From contig VBAH01000028.1 in assembly GCA_005884685.1 (NCBI GenBank), positions 1-64,000 of the forward strand: DNA of 64,000 nucleotides, given 5' to 3'. The stretch comes from Alphaproteobacteria bacterium. Its GTDB lineage: Bacteria > Pseudomonadota > Alphaproteobacteria > Rhizobiales > Xanthobacteraceae. Shown here in pieces: positions 42,364 through 52,516 of this stretch. The translations under genes and the position numbers were made by a program. How positions within the stretch are numbered: position 1 is the stretch's first letter; each line of letters starts with the position of its first letter. The notes beneath the pieces were generated by a model that had not been told where the DNA came from, searched no databases, and saw only the letters and a program-made list of their open reading frames with translations.

Positions 42364-43509
42364 ATGAGCACTGCTGTCGAAACGTCCACGATTGGGGCGC
42401 CGCCGCGGCTCGACTGGCCGTTCCTGCTCGCGGCCGTGCTTGGCACTGCCGTGCTGGTGGCGCTGGTCGCGCTCGACGGACAGCCGGCCTCGGCTGCGCT
42501 GGTGATGCTGGGATTTGCGCTCGGCGTCGCGTTCCTCAAAGCCGAGTTCTCGTTCACCGCCGCGTGGCGCCGCTTTCTCGTCAAGGGCGAGGCGGGTGGA
42601 TTGCTCGCCGCGTTGCTGCTGATTGCGGTCGCCGCACTGGTGATCGTGCCGGTCGCCGCGCTGGTCCCCGGCTTCGGCGGCGCGATCGCGCCAATCGGGC
42701 CGTCGCTCGTCGTCGGGGCCTTCGTGTTCGGCATCGGCATGCAGCTTGCGAACGGCTGCGGCTCCGGCACGCTTTATACCGCGGGTGGCGGCTCGGGACG
42801 CATGCTGATCGCGCTCGCGCTGTTCATCGTCGGGAGCGTGATCGGCAGTCTGCACCTGCCGGCATTCCTCGCGCTCGGCGGCGTCGATCCAATCCTCGCG
42901 TCGAATTATTTCGGACCGTGGGGCGGGCTCGCGGTCACGCTCGCGAGCCTCGCGGCGGTTGCGCTGGTCATCGCGCTGATTGCTCGTGCGCGCGGCGCGA
43001 GTTTCGGGCCGCGCCCGCTGTTGATCATCGGCGCGATCGCAATCGGCCTGATCTCCGTCGGCGTGTTCCTGGCCGGCCATCATCCGTGGAGCGTAACGTT
43101 CGGATTTACCGTGTGGGGCGCGAAGCTCGCGGCGCTGGCGGGCTTCGATTTTTCGGGCGCAGAGTTCTGGCAATGGCCGGGGCCCAAGCGCGCGCTCGCC
43201 GAATCCATTCTCTCCGATACCTCGAGCCTCACCGATTTGGGCATGATCCCCGGCGCCATGGCGGCCGCCGCCGCCTCGAAGCCGTTCGCCCGCACCGCCT
43301 GGCCGCCGGCGCGCTCGTTGTTCGCGGCGGCGGTCGGCGGCTTGCTGATGGGGTGGGGCGCGCGCATCGGCTTCGGCTGCAACATCGGGGCCTTCGTCGG
43401 CGGCGTCGCGTCCGGCTCGCTGCACGGCTGGGTGTGGTTTGCGGCGGCGCTGGGCGGCTGCGCGATCGGCATCCGGCTGCGCCCGCTGTTCGGCCTCTCG
43501 CGCGAGTAA
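42364..43509 (+). CDS. YeeE/YedE (TsuA-like) sulfur-compound transporter
   Basis: A 381-residue inner-membrane protein with about nine to ten hydrophobic segments. The two conserved cysteine motifs of the family are present: NGCGSGTLYTAGGG near residue 132-145 and GFGCNIGAFVGGVASGS near 337-353. Characterised relatives import thiosulfate by passing it along conserved cysteines. ATG 42364 lies just after a repeat; an upstream in-frame ATG at 42334 falls within it. The secreted rhodanese before it and the Cys-rich peptide after it support a role in sulfur uptake. Confidence 0.9.
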   Translation: MSTAVETSTIGAPPRLDWPFLLAAVLGTAVLVALVALDGQPASAALVMLGFALGVAFLKAEFSFTAAWRRFLVKGEAGGLLAALLLIAVAALVIVPVAALVPGFGGAIAPIGPSLVVGAFVFGIGMQLANGCGSGTLYTAGGGSGRMLIALALFIVGSVIGSLHLPAFLALGGVDPILASNYFGPWGGLAVTLASLAAVALVIALIARARGASFGPRPLLIIGAIAIGLISVGVFLAGHHPWSVTFGFTVWGAKLAALAGFDFSGAEFWQWPGPKRALAESILSDTSSLTDLGMIPGAMAAAAASKPFARTAWPPARSLFAAAVGGLLMGWGARIGFGCNIGAFVGGVASGSLHGWVWFAAALGGCAIGIRLRPLFGLSRE

Positions 43510-43515
43510 GCCGCC

Positions 43516-43674
43516 ATGCGCATTGTCTATGTCTTGGCGATGATCGCGGCGTTTTGCGCCGTGATAGCAGACCATCTGGCAAGTCCGTCATCCGCGCGCG
43601 CCGTCTCGCCGGAAGATTTCGCCGGCGCGTGTGCGCCATGCGGTGCGCCGTGCCCGTCGGCGGCGAAGAAGTGA
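43516..43674 (+). CDS. Small secreted Cys-rich peptide
   Basis: A 52-residue product starting six bases after the YeeE/YedE stop. It has a hydrophobic N-terminus (IVYVLAMIAAFCAVIA), a likely cleavage after ARA (residue 29) and a short mature peptide with three cysteines spaced C-x2-C-x3-C (C39, C42, C46) and a terminal KK. I know no family for it. Being the last gene of the sulfur unit, it could carry persulfide sulfur or copper in the periplasm; both are guesses. The start has no strong Shine-Dalgarno, so it may depend on coupling to the transporter gene. Confidence 0.65.
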   Translation: MRIVYVLAMIAAFCAVIADHLASPSSARAVSPEDFAGACAPCGAPCPSAAKK

Positions 43675-43680
43675 TAGGAG

Positions 43681-43758
43681 GCCCGCTCGTCCCCGCGAAG
43701 GCGGGGACCCAGTTCTTGGTTCTTGGCCCTGGATGCCCGCTTTCGCGGGCATGAGCGG
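43681..43758. repeat. Dispersed palindromic repeat, family B
   Basis: CCCGCTCGTCCCCGCG ... TTTCGCGGGCATGAGCGG between the convergent Cys-rich peptide and PfkB kinase genes; the internal words GTTCTT and TTGG are duplicated. It probably marks the transcription ends of both units. Confidence 0.7.
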
Positions 43759-43763
43759 AAAAG

Positions 43764-44693
43764 TCACTCGTGCGTCGCCAGAAAAGCTTCGACCTCCGCG
43801 CGCGTCGGCGCGCCCAAAATGCCGCCGTAGCGCGTGCATTTGAGCGCCGCTGCGGCCGCCGAGAACCGCATTGCCTCGCGCTCGGTCTTCCCCTCGGCCA
43901 GCATCAGCGTGAAGGCGCCGTGGAAGGTGTCGCCGGCGCCCAGCGTATCGACCACATCGACCGTGAACGCGGGGATCTGCCTCAGCTCGCCGTCTTTCAG
44001 CCACAGCACGTCATTGGCCCCGTCGGTCACGGCGACGAATGCGTCGGTCTGCTTGCTGACGTCGATCAGCGCGCGGCCCAGGTGATCCGTGCCGGCGGTC
44101 GCGCGTAGTCCTTCGGCCGAAAACACCACGTGCGACACCAGCGTGAGCAGCACATTGCTGTCCTGGCGCGGCTCGTCGGCGTCGAGCACGACGGGGATGC
44201 GGCGCTTCAGCCCGGCCGCGCAAATCTCGCGCACGAATCCCGGAAAGCGATTGTCCGCGATCACGGCGTCGGCATCCGCGACCACCGCATCCGCGTCGCG
44301 CGGGCGCGCCGCCATCAGCGCATCGTCGCGGAAGTTGACGATCGCACGCTCGCCGCGCTGATCGATGGAGATCGCCGAGATCGGCGAGGTGATGCCGTCG
44401 ACGCGCGGACAATCGACGCAAGCGATGTTCTCGCGCGCCGCGAGCGCCAGCATCGTGTCGCCCACGCTGTCGACGCCGGCCGGGCCGCCGAGCGGGCCGG
44501 CGAAGCTCGCGCGCGCGCCGAGGTGCGCGATCGCGACCGCGGCGTTTGCGGCGTTGCCGCCGTTGATGGTGCGGAATTCGCTCGCCTGCGTCTTCACGTC
44601 GGGCCGCGGAAACGATCCGACGCGGAACACGAGGTCGAGCACCGCGATGCCCGTGCACAGTACGTGTTTGCGCGCTGCGTCAGCCGAAGACAC
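43764..44693 (-). CDS. PfkB family carbohydrate kinase
   Basis: Ribokinase-like sugar or nucleoside kinase of 309 residues: N-terminal TINGGNAANAAVAIAHLGA glycine pair and the C-terminal signature DTLGAGDTFHGAF whose aspartate is the catalytic base. The substrate is not evident. Its 5' end overlaps the 3' end of nudC by 14 bases, so the two are co-transcribed. Confidence 0.9.
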   Translation of the reverse strand: MSSADAARKHVLCTGIAVLDLVFRVGSFPRPDVKTQASEFRTINGGNAANAAVAIAHLGARASFAGPLGGPAGVDSVGDTMLALAARENIACVDCPRVDGITSPISAISIDQRGERAIVNFRDDALMAARPRDADAVVADADAVIADNRFPGFVREICAAGLKRRIPVVLDADEPRQDSNVLLTLVSHVVFSAEGLRATAGTDHLGRALIDVSKQTDAFVAVTDGANDVLWLKDGELRQIPAFTVDVVDTLGAGDTFHGAFTLMLAEGKTEREAMRFSAAAAALKCTRYGGILGAPTRAEVEAFLATHE

Positions 44694-45627
44694 CGTCGCC
44701 CTCCTCGACCCAGGCGCGGATGATGTGATGCGCGATCGCGATCGGCGGCGGAATGCTGATGCCCTCCGGATGCCGGCCGACGAACATCAGTGCCACCTCG
44801 TCGCGCGTGAACCAGCGCGCGTCTTCCAGCTCCTCGCGGTCGACCGTGATGTCGGAGTTGGTCGCGCGCGCGTGGCAGCCGATCATCAGCGACATCGGAA
44901 ACGGCCACGGCTGCGAGCGGAAATATTTCACCTCGCCGCAGACGATGCCGGCCTCCTCGAGCGTTTCGCGCCGCGCCGCTTCCTCGATGCTCTCGCCCGG
45001 CTCGACGAAGCCCGCAAGGCACGACCACATGTTGGCGACGAAGCGCCCGGCGCGGCCGAGCAGGCACCGGTCGCCGTCGATCGCCAGCATGATCACCACC
45101 GGGTCGGTGCGCGGGAAATGCTCGACCTTGCAGGACGGGCATTCGCGCTTCCAGCCGGCCTGCGAGACGTTGGTCGCCGCGCCGCAGTTCGCGCAGAAGC
45201 GATGCCGCGCATGCCAGGCGAGCAGCGCCTTTGCTTCGGCGAGCGGAGCCAGATGCTCCGGCGCGACCAGGCCCTGCACGGCGATCGAGCGCAGATCGGT
45301 GACGAAGAGATCCGGCCTTCCCTTGAGCGCCTTCGTGGCTTCCGGATCGAGCGCGATGCCGAAGCGCCCCGCATCGCCTGCGAGACCGAGAAACACGCTC
45401 TCGGCCGTGGGCGCGAGCGCGCGCGCTTCCTCGGGGCGGAACAGCGGATCGGCACCATTGCGGCTTTTCTTCAGCACCACCAATTCGCCGCCGATCGCGA
45501 ATGTTGCAGCGCGCTGGTCCGCCTCGCAGGCGGCGAGAAACGCCGCATCGCTGCGCCGCTCGGCGACGCGCGCCAGAATGCTTGCAGTGTAGCCGAGCAG
45601 CGGCTTCGGCCCGAGATCGAACGACAT
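44680..45627 (-). CDS. nudC: NAD+ diphosphatase / NADH pyrophosphatase NudC
   Basis: Splits NAD(H) to NMN(H) and AMP and can remove NAD caps from RNA. The 315 residues comprise an N-terminal domain, a four-cysteine zinc ribbon (CANC and CPSC about 15 residues apart), and a Nudix box GFVEPGESIEEAARRE followed by TLEEAG. The later SLMIGCHA segment matches the NudC SQPWPFPxS motif region (SQPWPFPMS is present). GGAG lies eight bases before ATG 45625-45627. Confidence 0.93.
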   Translation of the reverse strand: MSFDLGPKPLLGYTASILARVAERRSDAAFLAACEADQRAATFAIGGELVVLKKSRNGADPLFRPEEARALAPTAESVFLGLAGDAGRFGIALDPEATKALKGRPDLFVTDLRSIAVQGLVAPEHLAPLAEAKALLAWHARHRFCANCGAATNVSQAGWKRECPSCKVEHFPRTDPVVIMLAIDGDRCLLGRAGRFVANMWSCLAGFVEPGESIEEAARRETLEEAGIVCGEVKYFRSQPWPFPMSLMIGCHARATNSDITVDREELEDARWFTRDEVALMFVGRHPEGISIPPPIAIAHHIIRAWVEEGDGVFG

Positions 45628-45697
45628 GAGGGAACTCCGGCGAGGGCGCCGAACTTGCACGGGATCGGTCGCCCTATCAAGGGAAGCGCCTGTCACC

Positions 45698-46111
45698 TCA
45701 CGCGAGCCCGATGCTCGCGCGCAGCGGCGTGATCAGCCTCTCCAGTTCCCCGCGTCGGTAGACGCGCCGCGCCACCGCGTTCCACACCGGATTGGGCCAC
45801 GCAGCGTCATGGCGGAAGCGCGCGATGATGTGCACGTGCAGCTGCGGGACCGCATTGCCCAGTGCCGCGATATTCAGCTTGTGGCACGCGGTGACCTCGC
45901 GCAGCGCGCGCGCGACGCGCGTGACCTCGGTCATCAGTTGCGCCTGCGCGGCCTCATCGAGGTCGATCAGCTCGACGAGGTCCGGCTTGCGCGGCACCAG
46001 GATCAGCCAGGGGTAGTTGGCGTCGTTGTTCACCAGCACGCGCGACAGCGGCAGATCGCCGAGGTTTGCGGTGTCGCGATCGAGTTGCGGATGCAGCCGC
46101 CAGTTAGCCAT
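45698..46111 (-). CDS. HIT domain protein
   Basis: Histidine-triad nucleotide hydrolase, 137 residues. The motif reads PQLHVHII, with Gln where the first histidine of HxHxH usually stands; the central catalytic histidine is kept. Family members hydrolyse dinucleoside polyphosphates or AMP conjugates. It ends 70 bases upstream of the NudC start and may be transcribed with it, giving three nucleotide or sugar-phosphate enzymes in a row. Confidence 0.88.
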   Translation of the reverse strand: MANWRLHPQLDRDTANLGDLPLSRVLVNNDANYPWLILVPRKPDLVELIDLDEAAQAQLMTEVTRVARALREVTACHKLNIAALGNAVPQLHVHIIARFRHDAAWPNPVWNAVARRVYRRGELERLITPLRASIGLA

Positions 46112-46205
46112 GAAAATTCGCCCGGAAAATCAATGTCGGGGAAAGCTAGCACGGCGCGCGCGGGCGGCGCTTGCATTCGTGCTTTGTTCGCCTGATATAG
46201 AGGCC

Positions 46206-46301
46206 GGGAGGTTGGCGGTGGACGAGCCACTCGCCAACCGGGTCAGGTCCGGAAGGAAGCAGCCCTAACGAGCTACGACTCGGGTCGCTCGTCAGCCTCC
46301 C
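46206..46301 (+). ncRNA. ffs: Signal recognition particle RNA, small bacterial type (4.5S)
   Basis: The hallmark domain IV segment GGTCAGGTCCGGAAGGAAGC followed by AGCCC is at about 46250-46265, containing the GGAA tetraloop and the asymmetric internal loop that bind Ffh. The ends GGGAGG (46206-46211) and CCTCCC (46296-46301) pair, giving a hairpin of about 96 nucleotides. Position directly upstream of dnaX is the usual alphaproteobacterial arrangement. Confidence 0.95.
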
Positions 46302-46312
46302 ACTCGCACACT

Positions 46313-46428
46313 GTCATTCCGGGGCGCGCGATAGCGCGAGCCCGGAATCCATAAGCCCGATACCTTCCGTACCACTCAGTTTCGGGGTTATGGATTCCGG
46401 ACAGCCGCGTTGCGGCTTCCGGAATGAC
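46313..46428. repeat. Palindromic repeat pair, family A
   Basis: Two facing copies (CATTCCGGGGCGCGCG ... GGAATCCATAA and TTATGGATTCCGG ... GGAATGACG) lie between the SRP RNA and dnaX, like those at 14731 and 60822. The pair can form a long hairpin in an SRP RNA read-through transcript. Confidence 0.7.
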
Positions 46429-46446
46429 GCCGGACAACGGGTCACG

Positions 46447-48273
<1,827 letters not shown>

Positions 48274-48276
48274 TGC

Positions 48277-48597
48277 ATGGCTGACTTTCTCGGCCTGATG
48301 AAGCAGGCGACGCAACTGCAGGCGAAGATGGCCGAGATGCAGGCCGAGCTCGACCAGATCACCGTCGAGGGAACGGCCGGGGGCGGCATGGTGGCGGTGA
48401 CGATGTCGGCCAAGGGCGACCTGAAGAGCGTGCGCATCGACGATTCGCTGGTGAAGCCGGGCGAGAAGGAGATCATCGAGGATCTGGTCGTCACCGCACA
48501 TGCGGATGCGCGCCGCAAGGCCGAGGCGCTGATGGCCGAGAAGATGAAAGGCCTCACCGGCGGCCTGCCGCTGCCGCCGGGGCTGAAGTTGTTTTAA
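48277..48597 (+). CDS. ybaB: YbaB/EbfC family nucleoid-associated protein
   Basis: A 106-residue DNA-binding dimer protein: N-terminal helix [19 protein letters not shown], then beta strands ([19 protein letters not shown]) and C-terminal helices. The position between dnaX (3-base gap) and recR (1-base overlap) is conserved across bacteria. EbfC-type proteins bind DNA as tweezers-like dimers; this is family knowledge. Confidence 0.95.
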   Translation: MADFLGLMKQATQLQAKMAEMQAELDQITVEGTAGGGMVAVTMSAKGDLKSVRIDDSLVKPGEKEIIEDLVVTAHADARRKAEALMAEKMKGLTGGLPLPPGLKLF

Positions 48598-49199
48598 TGC
48601 CCGCCGTCGCCGGTCCCGAGATCGAACGCCTGATCCAGCTGCTCGCCCGCCTGCCCGGGCTCGGGCCGCGCTCGGCGCGCCGCGCCGCGCTGCACCTGAT
48701 CAAGAAGCGCGAGCTCTTGATGGCGCCGCTCGCCGGCGCGCTGCAGACCGCGATCGAGAAGATCGTGGTGTGCGCCAGCTGCGGCAATATCGATACCCAG
48801 AGCCCCTGCACGGCATGCATCGACCCGCGCCGCGATGGCTCGGTCATCGTGGTGGTGGCGGATGTGGCCGATCTGTGGGCGTTGGAGCGCGCGGGCGCGA
48901 TCAACGCGCGCTACCACGTGCTCGGCGGCACGCTCTCCCCGCTCGACGGCATCGGTCCGGGCGATCTCACCATCGACGCGCTGGTGTCGCGCGCGCATGA
49001 CGCCGCGGTGCATGAGGTCATCCTCGCGCTGAATGCGACGGTCGATGGCCAGACCACCGCACACTACATCACGGATTTGTTGCGCGACGCGAACGTGAAG
49101 GTGACGCGGCTCGCGCACGGCGTGCCGGTCGGCGGCGAGCTCGATTATCTCGACGAGGGTACGCTGTCGGCGGCGATCAGGCAGCGGACGGCTTTTTGA
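48597..49199 (+). CDS. recR: Recombination mediator protein RecR
   Basis: A 200-residue RecFOR-pathway protein: N-terminal helix-hairpin-helix ([19 protein letters not shown]), a zinc finger with CASC and CTAC, and the Toprim domain ([27 protein letters not shown]). The ATG at 48597 overlaps the ybaB stop (TAATG). Its 3' end overlaps the convergent ampG-like gene by 23 bases. Confidence 0.96.
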   Translation: MPAVAGPEIERLIQLLARLPGLGPRSARRAALHLIKKRELLMAPLAGALQTAIEKIVVCASCGNIDTQSPCTACIDPRRDGSVIVVVADVADLWALERAGAINARYHVLGGTLSPLDGIGPGDLTIDALVSRAHDAAVHEVILALNATVDGQTTAHYITDLLRDANVKVTRLAHGVPVGGELDYLDEGTLSAAIRQRTAF

Positions 49200-50541
49200 G
49201 CGCCTCGAAATGCCCGCGTAGCTGCAGCCAGGCGAGCAGCAGCAGGCCGGGAATTCCCGCAAACGCGCAGATGGCAAAGAACCACGCCCAGCCGGCCGCC
49301 TCCGCGACGTAGCCGGCGCTGGCCGACAGATATGTACGTCCGACGGCCGATAGCGCGGTCAGCAGCGCGAACTGGGTCGCGGTGTGCAGCGGATTCTTGC
49401 ACAGCGCCGAGAGGTAGCCGACAAAGATCACCGTGCCGATCGCGCTGGTGAAATTCTCGATCGAGATCGCGAAGGTGAGCCACCAGACGTCCTTGCCGAC
49501 AACGGCCTGCCAGGTGAAGGCGAAGTTGGCCGCCGCCTGCAGGATGCCGCCGATCCAGAGGCTCGTCACCAGCGGATAGGCACGCGCCACATAGCCGCCG
49601 GCAAACCCGCCGATGAGCGTCGCCGCAAAGCCGACCCCCTTGATGATGTTGGCGTAGTCGATGCGCGAGAATCCAAGGTCGATCACGAAGGCGGCGGTCA
49701 TCGCGCCCGCGAGCGCATCGGTGAGCTTGAACAGCACCACGAACGCGAGCACCACGACCGCCATGTCGCGGAGGAGAAAATCCGCGAGCGCGGCGCGTGC
49801 GGTCGCGATAACGCGCGCGAGGCGGCTTTCGCCGGCGTGGCGCGCATGCTCGGCCAGCACGGCGGCGGATTTTTCCGGTTCGGTCGCGAGGATCGCGGCG
49901 CCCAGTCCGATCACGACGAACAGCGCCATCGCGATGTAGCCCGCGGTCCAGGCCGCGCTGCGGGGAAAGCCGAGACCGGTCTCGAAGCCGGTGACGATGT
50001 AGAGCGCACCCGCGGTCGAGAGCAGATTGGCGACGCGGTAGGCCGCGACATACGACGCCATGCCGGCCGCCTGCTCGTTTTCCGGCAGGCTTTCGACGCG
50101 GAACGCATCGATCACGATGTCCTGCGTCGCCGATGCGGTCGCGACCATCAGCGCTGCCGCGATGACGAGGCCAGGCCCGAGCTTGGGGTCGCACAATGCG
50201 AGCAAGACGATCGCGATCATCAGGAGGATTTGCGAGAACACGAGCCAGCCGCGCCGGCGCCCGAGCAGCCGCGACAGCACCGGAACGTCGAGCGCGTCGA
50301 CCAGCGGTGCCCACAGGAACTTGATGGTGTAAGGGGTGCCGACGATGGCGAAGAGCCCGATGGTGCGCAGATTGACGCCACTCTCGGCCGCCCACACCTG
50401 CAGGGTCGAGCCTGACAGCGCGAGCGGGAGCCCGGACGAGAAGCCGAGGAACATCACGATCAACACGCGCGGACGCAGGTAGACGCTCAGCGTTTCGGCC
50501 CAGGTGCTTTGCGGAGTGTCCGGTGCGGCAGCCACCTTCAC
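49177..50541 (-). CDS. ampG: AmpG family muropeptide MFS transporter
   Basis: A 454-residue, 12-helix major facilitator that imports anhydro-muropeptides for cell-wall recycling. Typical are [16 protein letters not shown] at the first helix, KFLWAPLVD and [15 protein letters not shown]. The start is GTG 50539-50541 with AAGGGG upstream. AmpG also matters for beta-lactamase induction where ampR is present; none is seen here. NlpC/P60 and M17 enzymes elsewhere in the window could act on the imported peptides. Confidence 0.92.
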   Translation of the reverse strand: MKVAAAPDTPQSTWAETLSVYLRPRVLIVMFLGFSSGLPLALSGSTLQVWAAESGVNLRTIGLFAIVGTPYTIKFLWAPLVDALDVPVLSRLLGRRRGWLVFSQILLMIAIVLLALCDPKLGPGLVIAAALMVATASATQDIVIDAFRVESLPENEQAAGMASYVAAYRVANLLSTAGALYIVTGFETGLGFPRSAAWTAGYIAMALFVVIGLGAAILATEPEKSAAVLAEHARHAGESRLARVIATARAALADFLLRDMAVVVLAFVVLFKLTDALAGAMTAAFVIDLGFSRIDYANIIKGVGFAATLIGGFAGGYVARAYPLVTSLWIGGILQAAANFAFTWQAVVGKDVWWLTFAISIENFTSAIGTVIFVGYLSALCKNPLHTATQFALLTALSAVGRTYLSASAGYVAEAAGWAWFFAICAFAGIPGLLLLAWLQLRGHFEALKKPSAA

Positions 50542-50569
50542 CCAGCCCCTTCTAGCCGCCTGCCCGCGA

Positions 50570-50641
50570 AAGCGGGCATCCAGCCGCCTCGGTTGATTCT
50601 CGCATTTCTGGATTCCCGCTTACGCGGGAATGAGCGGAGCG
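50570..50641. repeat. Dispersed palindromic repeat, family B
   Basis: Palindromes CCCGCGAAAGCGGG and TTCCCGCTTACGCGGGAA with ATGAGCGG at the end, between the ampG-like gene and the small secreted protein gene. Confidence 0.65.
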
Positions 50642-50659
50642 TAAACCGCGACGGGCCGC

Positions 50660-51064
50660 CTAGTGACTGACCGTCTGCGTCGGCACGGCGGCGCGCAGCG
50701 TGTACATCGTCAGTGCCGGCGAGAACGTCCGCGCGAGGTCGCCGATCTCGGTTTTCTGCACGCCATGCGCCGTCACCTGCACCTGATAGATCGAGTAGGT
50801 GGTGTGATTGGCGGCGATATTGCGCTCGAACCGCACCGTGCGCGCGCGCACGTCTGCCTTGGTGGCGTAGATGCAGGCGGTATGTCCAACCCGTACGTTG
50901 ACGTCGTCGACCACGCGCGTTGGATTCGCGCCGCGCTCGGCAAGCTCCACCACCCGCTCGACCAGCGTGAGGGAGTCGCAGAACAGCCCTTTCTCGTAAC
51001 TGCCCACGCTCACCGGCGCGCCGAACACCAGCGCAACGGGAAGCAGCAAAGCCCCGACATCCAC
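50660..51064 (-). CDS. Small secreted protein of unknown function
   Basis: A 134-residue product with a hydrophobic N-terminus (VGALLLPVALVFGAPVSVG), two cysteines (C29 in GLFCDSL, C63 in HTACIYA) that could form a disulfide, and a beta-rich remainder (RTVRFERNIAANHTTYSIYQ). I do not recognise the family. A CtrA-type box lies about 60 bases upstream of its start, so cell-cycle control is possible. Confidence 0.65.
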   Translation of the reverse strand: MDVGALLLPVALVFGAPVSVGSYEKGLFCDSLTLVERVVELAERGANPTRVVDDVNVRVGHTACIYATKADVRARTVRFERNIAANHTTYSIYQVQVTAHGVQKTEIGDLARTFSPALTMYTLRAAVPTQTVSH

Positions 51065-51122
51065 GTTCAGCCCCTTCGCTCCCGGCGAAGTCCCCGACTC
51101 GAAAATATTATAAGCCGCCGGG

Positions 51123-51137
51123 TTAACGCAATATTAA
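51123..51137 (-). promoter_or_regulatory. CtrA-like box TTAA-N7-TTAA
   Basis: TTAA (51123-51126) and TTAA (51134-51137) are seven bases apart inside a larger inverted repeat GGGTTAA-N7-TTAACCC (51120-51140). It lies upstream of the secreted protein gene on the minus strand. The rest of the 51065-51391 gap is GC-rich with no recognisable gene; it should hold the promoter of the His-rich peptide gene as well. Confidence 0.5.
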
Positions 51138-51391
51138 CCCTGAATCCTTTTCCAGGATGTTATCCGAAGAGTGCGCGATCCTATCCAGAGAGTGGTCGGT
51201 CTCGGGCGAAAGCGTCGTCGATACCTTCATTCGATTCTGCCGCGGCGCGCGGCCTCGGCTCTGCGCGCCGGGACCCTTGTGAACAGAGGGAGAACGGAGT
51301 GCCTTCGCCCCCGGCGATTGACCGTTCACACCCGGTTCAGCGCGGCCGGCGCCTTCTCGTCGCACGGCAGGGGAATCAGAGGAGAGGAAAC

Positions 51392-51607
51392 ATGCGCAGA
51401 TTTGTCTTGATCGCTTTAGCCGGTGCCGCGCTCGCATTCGCCGCGCCGCAATTCGCTTCGGCCATGCCGGCCGGCCTCGGCAGCGGCATCGGCGCCGCCG
51501 CGGACAACGTTTCGAGCACCGAGGTGGTGCACCACCGCCGCTGGCATCATCGTCACCGTCACCACCATCGTCATTGGCGCCATCATCGTCGGCATCACCG
51601 CCACTGA
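51392..51607 (+). CDS. Small secreted His-rich protein
   Basis: A 71-residue product: signal peptide [19 protein letters not shown] with cleavage near ASA (residue 24), a short Gly/Ala part, and a C-terminal tail of about 25 residues made almost only of His, Arg and Trp. GGAGAGG precedes the ATG. Tails like this bind nickel, zinc or copper or nucleic acid in vitro; the role here is unknown. Similar small HR-rich secreted proteins are common in Bradyrhizobium-type genomes. Confidence 0.75.
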   Translation: MRRFVLIALAGAALAFAAPQFASAMPAGLGSGIGAAADNVSSTEVVHHRRWHHRHRHHHRHWRHHRRHHRH

Positions 51608-51710
51608 GGAAAGGGCGAAACGGACTGCACGGCCGATGCCGCAAGGCGCCGGCCGTTTGCATTTGCATCCGCGGTTGACCGCGCCCGGCGCGCCGCTTAA
51701 ATCGCCGCGC

Positions 51711-52226
51711 ATGGCGTTGCGCGAGATCATCATCCTTCCCGACAAGCGGCTGCGGCAAGTGTCAGAACCGGTGCAGCGCATCACCGCCGATCTGCGCGCG
51801 CTGGTCGAGGACATGTTCGAGACGATGTACAAGGCGCCCGGCGTGGGGCTCGCGGCGATTCAGGTCGGCGTGCCGCAGCGCGTCGTCACCGTCGACACCG
51901 CCAAGAAGGACGAGCCGCAGAATCCGCAGGCGTTCATCAATCCGGAGATCGTTTGGTCGTCCGAGGAGAAGGGCACTTACGAGGAGGGCTGCCTCTCGAT
52001 CCCGGAATATTACGAGGAGGTCGAGCGGCCGGCGCAGGTGAAGGTCCGTTACATGGACCTCGACGGCAAGACCCAGGAGGTCGCGGCCAACGGGCTGCTC
52101 GCGACCGTGCTGCAGCACGAGATCGACCACACCAACGGCATCCTGTTCATCGACCACATCTCCAGGCTCAAGCGCGACCGCGTGATCAAGAAATTCACCA
52201 AGGCGGCGAAGCGGGAGGCGGAGTAG
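51711..52226 (+). CDS. def: Peptide deformylase
   Basis: Removes the formyl group from nascent proteins. All three motifs are present in the 171 residues: GVGLAAIQ at 44-51, EGCLS at 92-96 (metal ligand C94) and HEIDH at 136-140. It is normally followed by fmt; here a toxin-antitoxin pair separates them. ATG 51711 is the only start that keeps the family N-terminus. Confidence 0.96.
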   Translation: MALREIIILPDKRLRQVSEPVQRITADLRALVEDMFETMYKAPGVGLAAIQVGVPQRVVTVDTAKKDEPQNPQAFINPEIVWSSEEKGTYEEGCLSIPEYYEEVERPAQVKVRYMDLDGKTQEVAANGLLATVLQHEIDHTNGILFIDHISRLKRDRVIKKFTKAAKREAE

Positions 52227-52243
52227 ACATTCCGGGGGGAGTC

Positions 52244-52260
52244 TGATATCACTGATATCA
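52244..52260. promoter_or_regulatory. Twin palindromic operator of the FitAB-like module
   Basis: The 8-bp perfect palindrome TGATATCA occurs twice (52244-52251 and 52253-52260) with one base between, 10 bases before the antitoxin start. Ribbon-helix-helix antitoxins bind such tandem short palindromes, so this is probably the autoregulatory site. Confidence 0.65.
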
Positions 52261-52270
52261 AAGGTGAGCG

Positions 52271-52516
52271 ATGTCCGACCTTCTGATTCGCAACATCAAA
52301 CCGAAGCTCAAGCGGCAGCTCGTCGAGCGCGCCAAGAAGCATGGCCAGAGCCTGTCCGCCGAGGCGCAGGAAATTCTCCAGCGCGGCCTTGCAATACCTC
52401 CGGCGGAAAGAAACCTGGGCGAGTGGCTTTATTCGCTCGTTGATGAAAAGCATCGCGGCGACGATCTGGTATTTGAGGTTCCTGGCGGCGACATCGACCC
52501 GCCCGACTTCAAATGA
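52271..52516 (+). CDS. FitA-like ribbon-helix-helix antitoxin
   Basis: An 81-residue antitoxin: N-terminal ribbon-helix-helix (SDLLIRNIKPKLKRQLVERA, then KKHGQSLSAEAQEILQRGL) that binds the operator as a dimer, and an acidic C-terminal tail (DDLVFEVPGGDIDPPDF) that should wrap the toxin. Its stop overlaps the toxin start (ATGA). Typical for type II vapBC/fitAB modules. Confidence 0.9.
   Translation: MSDLLIRNIKPKLKRQLVERAKKHGQSLSAEAQEILQRGLAIPPAERNLGEWLYSLVDEKHRGDDLVFEVPGGDIDPPDFK

Noticed and set aside
43681-43758. Possible CRISPR repeats in the repeated palindromes
   Set aside because: Copies are scattered kilobases apart with no regular spacers and no cas genes in the window.
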